DNA of 13,481 bases, from NCBI GenBank assembly GCA_020852535.1, contig JADZAO010000102.1, positions 1-13,481 of the forward strand. Direction: 5' to 3'. This stretch comes from Paracoccaceae bacterium (GTDB taxonomy: Bacteria; Pseudomonadota; Alphaproteobacteria; Rhodobacterales; Rhodobacteraceae). The notes under the pieces were generated by a model that did not search any database, was not told the origin of the DNA, and saw nothing but the letters and a program-made list of their open reading frames with translations. Shown here one piece after another: positions 1-6,903 of this stretch. The position numbers and the translations under genes were made by a program. The stretch's first letter is position 1. Each line of letters opens with the position of its first letter.

Positions 1-171
1 AGCTTCGGACAAAGCGAAAAGGTCAGACAAATAGCAAGCTTTCGATCAACCAAGCACCATATCGTAATCGCCGATTCTGCCTGCCAAATATCAGCATTTT
101 TTCAAGAACTCACCACACTTTCCGTCGAGACACACTGGCCATCACAGATCGTGCAGGGCACCATACAGTAA
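1..171 (+). CDS. 3' end of an unidentified gene (partial)
   Basis: Frame 1 is open from the window edge for 56 codons and closes with TAA at 169-171. The peptide is mixed hydrophobic and polar, with a run HHIVIADSA (residues 20-28) that could be a beta strand and turn, and an end reading THWPSQIVQGTIQ. I do not recognise the family. If real, the gene converges with the minus-strand molybdopterin-binding gene, leaving 45 bp between the stops. Third codon positions are only about half G or C, so codon use gives little support. Length and convergent layout are the main arguments; it could be a chance open frame. Confidence 0.4.
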   Translation, partial: SFGQSEKVRQIASFRSTKHHIVIADSACQISAFFQELTTLSVETHWPSQIVQGTIQ

Positions 172-196
172 AACAAAGCGACAGCTATGTCGCCTT
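170..196 (-). terminator. Rho-independent terminator of the molybdopterin-binding gene
   Basis: Read on the minus strand, arms at 196-188 and 183-175 pair over 9 bp with one G-U, closed by a four-base loop (187-184). The T-rich tail TTTGTTTT follows, its first three bases forming the end of the stem. It begins 21 bases after the stop codon at 217-219. The + strand side has no T tract, so it would not end the convergent frame efficiently. Confidence 0.7.
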
Positions 197-216
197 AGCT
201 AGGGCAGACAACTCGA

Positions 217-936
217 TCATGCAAAGATTTGCGCCAGCCGCTTCATCGCGGCATCAAGACGCGCAGGCTCAGTACCGCGGACCACCAAATTCGTACCATA
301 AACACCTTTGATATTGAACGGATAGCTACCCATCGACAAGTCAGGGAATTCGGCGGCAAGCGCTGCAAACTCACTCGCGATCTCGCCCTCGCCACGGTTC
401 ACCCGCAACGACTGCGACAAAAGCGGATCACCACCAATCAAAGTAGGAAGCACCCACGCCAACATTGCCTCGAAAATATTGGGCACTCCAGCCATCACAT
501 GCACATTGCCCAGCGTAAACCCAGGTGCGATGGTGATCGAATTTTCGATAAGAGTCGCACCATCGGGGATACGCGCCATGCGCTGCCGCGCCTCGTTAAA
601 AGGCAAGCCCAAACGATCATAATGCGCGGCCAGCAGCGCCATCGCATCGGCACGATGAGTGATTGCCACGCCGAAGGCGACGGCAATAGCATCAGAGGTG
701 ATATCGTCATGGGTGGGACCTATCCCGCCGCTGGTAAAAACATGGTCATAGGCGGCGCGCAGATCGTTCAACGCCGCCACGATGCGCGACTGTTCGTCGG
801 GCACAACCCGCGCCTCGGCCAAAATGATGCCATGCTCAATTAAGCGCTGCGCTAGATGATGCATGTTGGATTCACGGGTACGGCCCGACAAGATTTCGTC
901 ACCGATGACCAGCATCGCGGCTGTTGGATTGGGCAT
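217..936 (-). CDS. Molybdopterin-binding (CinA N-terminal / MoaB-Mog type) protein
   Basis: A 239-residue protein of the competence/damage-inducible protein A, MoCF-biosynthesis domain type. Visible landmarks are VIGDEILSGRTRESN near residues 10-24, the glycine-rich loop TSGGIGPTHDD near 68-78, and a C-terminal strand region with NVHVMAGVP. Full CinA adds a C-terminal nicotinamide-nucleotide amidase domain; that domain is absent, so this is the short stand-alone form common in alphaproteobacteria. The domain suggests binding of a molybdopterin-like or nucleotide ligand in the cytoplasm; the substrate is not established and a direct role in competence should not be assumed. The ATG at 936 has GGAG about 8 bases upstream. 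The gene diverges from map, and a strong terminator follows it. Confidence 0.88.
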   Translation of the reverse strand: MPNPTAAMLVIGDEILSGRTRESNMHHLAQRLIEHGIILAEARVVPDEQSRIVAALNDLRAAYDHVFTSGGIGPTHDDITSDAIAVAFGVAITHRADAMALLAAHYDRLGLPFNEARQRMARIPDGATLIENSITIAPGFTLGNVHVMAGVPNIFEAMLAWVLPTLIGGDPLLSQSLRVNRGEGEIASEFAALAAEFPDLSMGSYPFNIKGVYGTNLVVRGTEPARLDAAMKRLAQIFA

Positions 937-993
937 CGACTATCTCCGTCTTCCTACATCAAAAGCGGTATAAGCCGCCAAAATAGTGTTTCA

Positions 994-1020
994 AAGACCA
1001 TTTAGCGCAGATATGGTCTT
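994..1020. promoter_or_regulatory. 8-bp perfect inverted repeat in the divergent promoter region
   Basis: AAGACCAT at 994-1001 is repeated inverted as ATGGTCTT at 1013-1020, with an 11-base gap. It lies midway between the divergent starts of the molybdopterin-binding gene (936) and map (1072). No T tract follows on either strand, so it does not look like a terminator. An operator for a dimeric regulator is a reasonable guess; a chance repeat is possible. Confidence 0.35.
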
Positions 1021-1071
1021 CACCCACAGTTTTGCCTATCTAGAAGACAAAGACTAACAAGGATGATAGCC

Positions 1072-1899
1072 TTGGACGAAATACGCGGTCGTATCACACG
1101 GGACGGGATCCGCATCCACGAAGATGCTGATTTTGTAGGCATGGCTACTGCGGGCCAAGTGGCCGCCGAAATTCTCAACGCCGTTGCCCCGTTCGTTGTA
1201 CCCGGTGCCACCACGGGTGAAATTGATGCCTTCATCGCTGCCGAAATCGCCCGCCGCGGCGTCACTTCAGCCACGGTGGGTTACAAAGGTTACCAGCATA
1301 GCTCTTGCATCAGCGTCAATCATGTCGTCTGCCACGGCATTCCGGGTAGCAAAATTCCGGGCCGCAAAAATGACGTGCTGCAGGCACAAGATATACTAAA
1401 TGTCGATGTGACAGTCATCGTCGATGGCTGGTTCGGAGACACCAGCCAAATGTATGTGGCAGGTATAGCAAAACCCTTCGCCCAGCGCCTAATCAACGTC
1501 ACGCATGAAGCACTAATGCGCGGCATTGCAGCAGTGAAACCGGGCAACACCTTTGGTGACATAGGCCACGCAATCCAAACCTATGTCGAAGCCAACCGCA
1601 TGTCGGTCGTACGAGACTTCTGCGGCCATGGCCTAGGCCGCGTCTTTCACTCGCCCCCGAACGTACTGCACTACGGTCGTCCCGGCAGCGGACCCGTATT
1701 AGAAGAAGGCATGTTCTTCACCATCGAACCAATGATAAACCTCGGTCGCCCCGAAACCAAGGTGCTATCGGACGGCTGGACCGCGATCACTCGTGATAAA
1801 AGCCTATCGGCACAATTCGAACATTCGGTTGGCGTGACCGCGACAGGATGCAAAATTTTTACCCTCTCGCCCACAGGCAACTTCCACCCCACTCAATAA
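1072..1899 (+). CDS. map: Type I methionine aminopeptidase
   Basis: Removes the initiator methionine from nascent proteins, a cytosolic two-metal peptidase. By alignment with the E. coli enzyme the five metal ligands are present, numbered from the TTG start: D112 (in NVDVTV), D123 (GDTS), H186 (CGHGLG), E219 (TIEP) and E250 (QFEHSV). The substrate-side histidine in CHGIPG is also there. The start is uncertain. ATG at 1063 has AAGG abutting it, too close to act as a ribosome binding site, whereas TTG at 1072 has AAGGA eight bases upstream and gives MDEIRGRITRDGIRIH, the N terminus expected from alphaproteobacterial homologues. I prefer TTG, giving 275 residues (278 from the ATG). The gene diverges from the molybdopterin-binding protein gene. 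Confidence 0.93.
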   Translation: MDEIRGRITRDGIRIHEDADFVGMATAGQVAAEILNAVAPFVVPGATTGEIDAFIAAEIARRGVTSATVGYKGYQHSSCISVNHVVCHGIPGSKIPGRKNDVLQAQDILNVDVTVIVDGWFGDTSQMYVAGIAKPFAQRLINVTHEALMRGIAAVKPGNTFGDIGHAIQTYVEANRMSVVRDFCGHGLGRVFHSPPNVLHYGRPGSGPVLEEGMFFTIEPMINLGRPETKVLSDGWTAITRDKSLSAQFEHSVGVTATGCKIFTLSPTGNFHPTQ

Positions 1900-1983
1900 A
1901 CAAGCGAGGCTCGCACAAACACGGGCGAACCATTTATAGCACATACCGCGCGCAAAATCATGGAGTACAAAGAACTTGGCAAC

Positions 1984-2020
1984 CTGCGCTGGAACCACAG
2001 GATGAACTGGGCCAGCGCAG
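1984..2020 (+). repeat. 9-bp perfect inverted repeat in the map-hom spacer
   Basis: CTGCGCTGG at 1984-1992 pairs exactly with CCAGCGCAG at 2012-2020, leaving a 19-base loop. It lies 85 bases after the map stop and 95 before the hom start. The next T run (TTTT) is about 14 bases past the stem, so it is not a typical intrinsic terminator. It could stabilise the map 3' end or form part of a hom leader. A second small hairpin, GTTGC/GCAAC, sits at 2052-2071. A 23-codon ORF (1960-2031) overlaps the stem and is probably meaningless. Confidence 0.4.
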
Positions 2021-2115
2021 AACAGATCTGACACTTTTCACCGACCGCCGCGTTGCAAGGCCTTTCGCAACAGGCTAACAAAGCTAGGTTCACACCCTGT
2101 CAATGGAGCCTTCCC

Positions 2116-3408
2116 ATGCCCGCACCACTCCGCCTTGGTCTTGCCGGTCTGGGAACCGTAGGCATCGGAGTCGTCAAAATCCTACAGCGCCATGCCGACC
2201 TGATCGCCGCCCGTACGGGACGGCCCATAGTCATCACCGCCGTATCGGCGCGGGACCGGTCGAAGAACCGCGATGCAGAACTGTCGAGTTATACGTGGGA
2301 AACCGATCCCATAGCCTTGGCCAAGCGCAATGATGTGGATGTCTTCGTAGAAGTCATGGGCGGGGCCGAGGGAGCTGCCAAGCTGGCAACCGAAGCAGCG
2401 ATTGCATCGGGCAAGGATGTAGTCACAGCAAACAAAGCGCTTCTTGCACATCACGGACAGGCTTTAGCCGAGGCGGCTGAAGCCGCAGGTTGCGTGATCC
2501 GTTTCGAAGCGGCGGTTGCGGGCGGGATTCCGGTAATTAAGGTGCTGACCGAAGCGCTTGCTGCCAACCAAATTCAGCGTGTGATGGGCGTCATGAACGG
2601 CACCTGCAACTATATCCTGACACGGATGCAAAACGCAGGCTTGCCTTATGAAACTGTGCTCAAAGAGGCGCAGCAACTAGGCTATCTGGAAGCAGATCCA
2701 AATCTCGACGTGGGCGGAATCGACGCGGGCCACAAGCTATCGCTGCTTGCGAGCATCGCCTTCGGTACCCGCGTTAGCTTTGATGCAGTGGAACTAGAAG
2801 GCATCGGCAAAGTCTCAATCGACGATATCCGAATGGCCAATGACATGGGATATCACATCAAGTTACTCGGCGTTGTACAGATGACAGGACGCGGCCTAGA
2901 GCAGCGCATGACGCCCTGCCTCGTGCCTGCCGACAGCCCACTGGGCCAGCTGCAGGGCGGCACCAACATGATCGTGTTGGAAGGCGACTCGGTCGGGCAA
3001 ATTGTGATGCGCGGGCCGGGTGCTGGTGAGGGACCAACCTCAAGTGCTGTGATGAGCGATGTTATGGATATTGCGCGGGGTCTACGCCTGCCAACATTCG
3101 GTCTCCCCGCAACCAGCCTTGTCCCAGCAATCCCCGCAAAATCAGCAACACCTGCGCCCTATTACATGCGAATGAAGCTGCTCGACAAACCCGGCGCGCT
3201 CGCCAAAGTCGCGGCCTGTCTGGGCGAAGCAGGCATCTCAATCAACCAGATGCGTCAACTCAATCAGCCCGGCGAAGATAACAACGCAATCGTGTTGATC
3301 GTCACGCACAAAGCAGCACCTGCAGATGTCTCACATGCGCTTGCGGCCTTTCCCGGAACAGGCGTATTAAAGGGCGCCGCTGTAGCAATCCGCATCGAAG
3401 AAGTCTGA
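2116..3408 (+). CDS. hom: Homoserine dehydrogenase with C-terminal ACT domain
   Basis: Reduces aspartate semialdehyde to homoserine with NAD(P)H, the branch to threonine and methionine, in the cytosol. The 430-residue product starts with a Rossmann fold (GLGTVG at 11-16), has TANKALLA at 104-111 and the family signature NGTCNYIL at 161-168. The likely catalytic set E192, D203 and K207 keeps the spacing of the yeast enzyme (E208, D219, K223). An ACT regulatory domain fills about residues 350-430 (RMKLLDKPGALAKVA), which in this family usually mediates feedback control by threonine. ATG at 2116 has GGAG seven bases upstream; a start at 2053 would add 21 non-homologous residues. The gene stands alone on + and converges with recJ. 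Confidence 0.95.
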   Translation: MPAPLRLGLAGLGTVGIGVVKILQRHADLIAARTGRPIVITAVSARDRSKNRDAELSSYTWETDPIALAKRNDVDVFVEVMGGAEGAAKLATEAAIASGKDVVTANKALLAHHGQALAEAAEAAGCVIRFEAAVAGGIPVIKVLTEALAANQIQRVMGVMNGTCNYILTRMQNAGLPYETVLKEAQQLGYLEADPNLDVGGIDAGHKLSLLASIAFGTRVSFDAVELEGIGKVSIDDIRMANDMGYHIKLLGVVQMTGRGLEQRMTPCLVPADSPLGQLQGGTNMIVLEGDSVGQIVMRGPGAGEGPTSSAVMSDVMDIARGLRLPTFGLPATSLVPAIPAKSATPAPYYMRMKLLDKPGALAKVAACLGEAGISINQMRQLNQPGEDNNAIVLIVTHKAAPADVSHALAAFPGTGVLKGAAVAIRIEEV

Positions 3409-3414
3409 AATCAC

Positions 3415-3441
3415 AAACCAGACTTGGTGTCGGATTGGTTT
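3415..3441. terminator. Weak shared terminator between hom and recJ
   Basis: AAACCA at 3415-3420 pairs with TGGTTT at 3436-3441 in the 53-bp spacer between the two convergent stops. On +, TTTT overlaps the stem end and a further TTTTT lies at 3449-3453. On the minus strand only short T runs follow. The stem is six bp with a 15-base loop, so its strength is doubtful. Confidence 0.3.
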
Positions 3442-3461
3442 TCGTCGATTTTTGGCGCAGT

Positions 3462-5222
3462 CTAAACGTCTTTTGTACGGGCTGCGTCTTCGACGCGGAG
3501 TTGCACCTTAGTCTTGCCATTCCACGTGTTTAGTTCCAACCGTCCGGACAGATGAAAGCGGGTGTGTCCCCCCTCAAGCAATGCAGGGCCGAGTGCTGTA
3601 TCAAAAGCACTGAAAGCCACACCTTCGAGCCGACCGCCCGTGCCATCCCTAATGGTCAAGCGCAGGTGCTTCTCACCGATGCGGCGAGCGATAACAGCCA
3701 TATCGGCAAAGGCAAAGCGCGGCGCAGGAGATGATGCGCCAAAGGGTCCAGCCTCTTCCAACTTTTTCACCAATGCGAGGTCGGCCGCCGAAGGCATCAA
3801 GAGCCCATCGAGTTTAAGATCGGCGGCTCCACCCGTCCCCGCGCCCTGCCGTGCCAGCAATTCCGAAAGACGGGCCATCGCAGCCTCAAGCGCGTCTTCG
3901 GCCACGGTCAGGCCTGCGGCCATACGATGACCGCCACCTTTTATAAGCAGCCCTTCTTCGGCCAAGCGATGGATCGACGCGCCCAGATCAATGCCGGAGA
4001 CCGAGCGCCCCGAACCTTTACCGATACCGTCCTCGAAGCCGATCACGATAGCAGGACGATTCGTCACTTCTTTCAGGCGGCCTGCGACAATGCCAACTAC
4101 ACCAGGATGCCAACCTTGCGCCGCCGCCCAGACCAGAGGTGCATCAAAACCCCGCGCCTCGGCCTGCGCCAGCGCCTCCTCGCAAACGCGTGCCTCAATA
4201 TCGCGACGTTCAGTATTTAGATCATCCAGCCGTTGCGCCAGCGCCTCAGCCTCATGTTCATCATTACAACAGAGCAAGCGCGCACCAAGATCGGCCTGCC
4301 CAATCCGCCCGCCCGCATTAACACGGGGGCCAAACAAAAATCCGAGCGAATGACAGGTGGGCGCGGTGTCGAGCCGCGAGACATCAGCCAGAACGCGCAA
4401 CCCGATGCGTTCACGCCGAGCCATGACCTTGAGGCCTTGCCGCACCAAAGCACGGTTTACGCCGATCAGAGGGGCCACATCAGCAACAGTAGCCAACGCC
4501 ACCAAATCGAGCATAGCCATCAAATCTGGACCTGACACCCCCTCGTCCCGCAACTGACGGTTCACCTCGACCAACATCAAAAACACAACCGAGGCCGCAC
4601 AAAGATGACCCAGCGCGCCATCTTCATCCTTCCGGTTGGGGTTCACAATTGCCAAAGCAGGCGGAAGCTTATCGGCGCCAAGATGGTGGTCAAGCACAAC
4701 CACATCTGATCCAGCCGAAACGGCAGCGGCAACAGGTTCGTGCGAGAGCGTTCCGCAGTCGACACAAATAATAAGATCATGTGTTCCAGCCAAGACCAAC
4801 ATAGCAGGGACGTTGGGTCCATAACCTTCGTCGATTCGGTCGGGAATATAAAGCGTAGCGTCATGGCCCATGGCCCGCAGCCACAAGATAATCAGCGCCG
4901 CCGAAGTAGCGCCATCGACATCGTAATCAGCAAAAACCGCGATGCGCTGGCGGGCCTTGAATGCCACCAGAAAGCGACTTGCGGCCTTACCCATATCGTA
5001 CAAAGTCAACGGATCAGGGAGAAGGTCGCGTAACGTAGGTGACAAGTAAGTCACTGCTTCTGCGGGGGCGACCCCCCGTTTTACAAGCGTATAGCACAGC
5101 GCCATCGGTAAACGAGTCTGCTGCGCCATCGCCTCGGCCAAACGGTCTTCCTCATCGGACGGGCCAATCCAACGGCGTCCGGTAAGCGAGGCTTCAACAT
5201 TCAAAAAGGCACGTACCGTCAT
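3462..5222 (-). CDS. recJ: Single-stranded-DNA-specific exonuclease RecJ
   Basis: A 5'-3' exonuclease on single-stranded DNA that serves RecF-type recombination, mismatch repair and base excision repair. The 586-residue protein has the DHH phosphoesterase motifs in order: DYDVDG (99-104), DCGT (155-158) and LDHH (177-180). These are followed by VNAGGRIG (301-308), WHPGVVGIVAGRL (371-383) and the DHHA1 signature GGGHRMAAG (429-437). A C-terminal OB-like region follows. The length is normal for the family. The start ATG at 5222 has no Shine-Dalgarno sequence; instead the 3' arm of an inverted repeat ends seven bases before it. It is probably cotranscribed with glpX, 102 bp upstream. Confidence 0.95.
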   Translation of the reverse strand: MTVRAFLNVEASLTGRRWIGPSDEEDRLAEAMAQQTRLPMALCYTLVKRGVAPAEAVTYLSPTLRDLLPDPLTLYDMGKAASRFLVAFKARQRIAVFADYDVDGATSAALIILWLRAMGHDATLYIPDRIDEGYGPNVPAMLVLAGTHDLIICVDCGTLSHEPVAAAVSAGSDVVVLDHHLGADKLPPALAIVNPNRKDEDGALGHLCAASVVFLMLVEVNRQLRDEGVSGPDLMAMLDLVALATVADVAPLIGVNRALVRQGLKVMARRERIGLRVLADVSRLDTAPTCHSLGFLFGPRVNAGGRIGQADLGARLLCCNDEHEAEALAQRLDDLNTERRDIEARVCEEALAQAEARGFDAPLVWAAAQGWHPGVVGIVAGRLKEVTNRPAIVIGFEDGIGKGSGRSVSGIDLGASIHRLAEEGLLIKGGGHRMAAGLTVAEDALEAAMARLSELLARQGAGTGGAADLKLDGLLMPSAADLALVKKLEEAGPFGASSPAPRFAFADMAVIARRIGEKHLRLTIRDGTGGRLEGVAFSAFDTALGPALLEGGHTRFHLSGRLELNTWNGKTKVQLRVEDAARTKDV

Positions 5223-5228
5223 CTAAAT

Positions 5229-5291
5229 GGGGATGCCGCAAAGCGACGCGCCTCGCAAGGGCGGAATACGCAAAAGAAGGGCTGCATCCCC
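5229..5291 (-). repeat. Long-range inverted repeat just upstream of recJ
   Basis: GGGGATGC at 5229-5236 is the exact reverse complement of GCATCCCC at 5284-5291, enclosing 47 bases. In a glpX-recJ transcript this would fold the whole spacer into a stem whose 3' side ends six bases before the recJ AUG. A role in translation control or mRNA processing is inferred only from this position. Confidence 0.4.
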
Positions 5292-5324
5292 CTCATGAAG
5301 AGGAGGTAACCCATACTACAGCGA

Positions 5325-6290
5325 TTACTTAGCAAGACTACGATAGCTCATGCGGCGTATCGAACCGGTCTTTGAGCGCATCAAAATAGTTTCGGTGGTA
5401 ATCCAGCCCAGTTCGCGTTTGATGCCTGCCAGAAGTGAGCCGTCGGTGACACCGGTCGCAGCGAAGATCACGTCGTCACACACAAGCTCATCGCGGGTAT
5501 AAACTCGGTCGAAATTAGTGATGCCTGCCTTGCAAGCACGGGCACGCTCATCATCATTGCGAAACAAGAGCTTGCCGTAGAATTGCCCGCCCATGCATTT
5601 TAGTGCAGCGGCGGCGAGCACTCCCTCGGGCGCACCGCCAGATCCCATATACATATCGATGCCCGTCACCTCGGATTCGGCACAATGCATAACGCCCGCC
5701 ACGTCGCCATCGGTGATCAACCGGATTGCGGCTCCCGTCGCACGGAGTTCCGCGATCATATTTTCATGACGCGGGCGTTCCAACACACAAACGGTAATTT
5801 TCTCGGTCGAACAGCCCTTGGCGGCAGCCAAAGCGTTCACGCGCTCGGAAGGGGTCATGGTCAAGGTCACAGTGTCGGGCTTGAAGCCAGGACCGATAGC
5901 GAGTTTCTCCATATAGACATCAGGCGCATGCAAAAGCGTACCGCGCGGAGCCATAGCGATTACGGTTAAGGCGTTGGGCATGTCTTTGGCCGTCAAAGTA
6001 GTGCCTTCCAGAGGGTCGAGTGCAATGTCAACGGCGGGCCCCTGCCCCGTGCCGACCTCTTCTCCGATAAAAAGCATCGGCGCCTCATCACGTTCCCCTT
6101 CGCCGATCACCACAACACCGGCGATTTCCAGAAGATTCAACTGATCGCGCATGGCGTTAACGGCAGCCTGATCAGCGGCCTTTTCATCACCGCGCCCGAT
6201 CAAACAGGCCGATGCAAGCGCAGCTGCCTCGGACACACGAGCAAGGCCCAGCGAAAGAAGACGGTCCTGAAATTCCTGTTTATCTGCCAT
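5325..6290 (-). CDS. glpX: Class II fructose-1,6-bisphosphatase (GlpX type)
   Basis: Hydrolyses fructose 1,6-bisphosphate, and in some bacteria sedoheptulose bisphosphate, in gluconeogenesis or the Calvin cycle. The 322-residue protein belongs to the lithium-sensitive phosphatase fold. GRGDEKAADQAA near residues 32-43 and GEGERDEAPML at 63-73 carry acidic metal ligands, DPLEGTT at 92-98 is the signature loop, and YMGSGGAPEG follows later. ATG at 6290 is preferred because MADKQEFQDRLLSLGLARV matches the family N terminus; the frame could extend to 6377 but that extension looks non-homologous and overlaps structured leader. AAGGGA lies about 12 bases upstream, rather far for a ribosome binding site. 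It is followed by recJ and preceded by tRNA-Phe on the same strand. Confidence 0.94.
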   Translation of the reverse strand: MADKQEFQDRLLSLGLARVSEAAALASACLIGRGDEKAADQAAVNAMRDQLNLLEIAGVVVIGEGERDEAPMLFIGEEVGTGQGPAVDIALDPLEGTTLTAKDMPNALTVIAMAPRGTLLHAPDVYMEKLAIGPGFKPDTVTLTMTPSERVNALAAAKGCSTEKITVCVLERPRHENMIAELRATGAAIRLITDGDVAGVMHCAESEVTGIDMYMGSGGAPEGVLAAAALKCMGGQFYGKLLFRNDDERARACKAGITNFDRVYTRDELVCDDVIFAATGVTDGSLLAGIKRELGWITTETILMRSKTGSIRRMSYRSLAK

Positions 6291-6316
6291 AATCAGTGCA
6301 AATCCCTTGCTTTTAA

Positions 6317-6360
6317 TTGCTGCCCCCTTAGCCAAGGGGCATCGGGGCGGCAAGTTTTTT
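6317..6360 (+). terminator. Terminator-like hairpin in the glpX leader, facing +
   Basis: TTGCTGCCCC at 6317-6326 pairs over all 10 positions (one G-U) with GGGGCGGCAA at 6344-6353, then one G and TTTTTT at 6355-6360. That is a textbook intrinsic terminator on the + strand, but no + strand gene lies upstream. On the minus strand the same bases form a stem in the glpX 5' leader followed by TTAAAAG. A competing six-bp stem, CCCCTT (6324-6329) with AAGGGG (6334-6339), uses part of the same sequence, so two alternative folds exist. Confidence 0.5.
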
Positions 6361-6488
6361 GTCGCTAACATCTGCAACGCAGCCGAGCCGTGCGGTCAAA
6401 ACCAACACTCTGCCGCTTCGTTCCTATCACCGTGCAGACTCTGCGCCGGAAAAACTATATCCAAAGAAACAATAATAATGGATTTAGA

Positions 6489-6564
<76 letters not shown>

Positions 6565-6597
6565 ACCGCTACCGAAAGCTTCCCCTCGGATGCGCGC

Positions 6598-6626
6598 GTG
6601 ATACGTCAGGGCATTAGGGGTGTCCA
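6598..6626 (-). promoter_or_regulatory. Promoter of tRNA-Phe
   Basis: On the minus strand, TGGACA (6626-6621) and TATCAC (6603-6598) are separated by exactly 17 bases. Transcription would start near 6590, about 25 bases before the mature tRNA. The -35 box differs from TTGACA at one position. Confidence 0.55.
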
Positions 6627-6637
6627 GAGGATTCGGG

Positions 6638-6671
6638 GAAAAATATAAGGCTAATATACGCTAGACTAACC
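6638..6671 (-). terminator. Possible terminator after yacG
   Basis: On the minus strand, GGTTAG (6671-6666) pairs with TTAGCC (6654-6649), with two G-U pairs and an 11-base loop, then runs into TTATATTTTT. It lies 47 bases past the yacG stop and just before the tRNA-Phe promoter, which is where the infA operon should end. The stem is weak. Confidence 0.35.
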
Positions 6672-6717
6672 GATCACGGGAGATAACAAATTTTGGACGA
6701 TGTATGGCCAACCACCA

Positions 6718-6903
6718 TCAGTGCGGTCCAGTCGAATTTTCCTCGCCATCATCCTCAAGTGTATCATCCTGCACTTCTTCTTCCGTAACCGGAATGGCAT
6801 AGCTGCCTGTCAGCCAGCGCCCTAGATCCACATCGGCACAGCGGCGAGAGCAGAATGGTTTGTACTTTCGATCAGTCTCTTTCCGGCAAATTGGGCAAGT
6901 CAC
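6718..6903 (-). CDS. yacG: DNA gyrase inhibitor YacG (four-cysteine zinc protein)
   Basis: A 61-residue protein whose E. coli homologue binds GyrB and blocks its DNA binding. The zinc ligands are C3 and C6 (CPIC) and C18 and C22 (FCSRRC), followed by the family's DLGRW and YAIP segments, with an acidic tail rich in D and E from about residue 42. The start is GTG, which overlaps the RNase E/G stop codon as GTGA (6900-6903), so translation is probably coupled. It is the last gene of the infA operon. See the finding on the RNase E/G junction: this zinc finger begins where the upstream protein lacks its own CPxC motif. Confidence 0.9.
   Translation of the reverse strand: MTCPICRKETDRKYKPFCSRRCADVDLGRWLTGSYAIPVTEEEVQDDTLEDDGEENSTGPH

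Noticed and set aside
229..843. A 204-codon + strand open frame opposite the molybdopterin-binding gene
   Set aside because: It lies wholly antisense to a gene with clear family motifs, is rich in R, H and Q as antisense frames of GC-rich genes tend to be, and shows no recognisable domain.
1960..2031. A 23-codon ORF in the map-hom spacer as a leader peptide for hom
   Set aside because: It has no run of threonine, isoleucine or methionine codons as an attenuator peptide would, and no ribosome binding site; it overlaps the hairpin by chance.
6450..6483. Terminator after tRNA-Phe: ATCCA/TGGAT stem with a later T5 run on the minus strand
   Set aside because: The stem is five bp with a 15-base loop, and the T run lies four bases beyond it; too weak to annotate.
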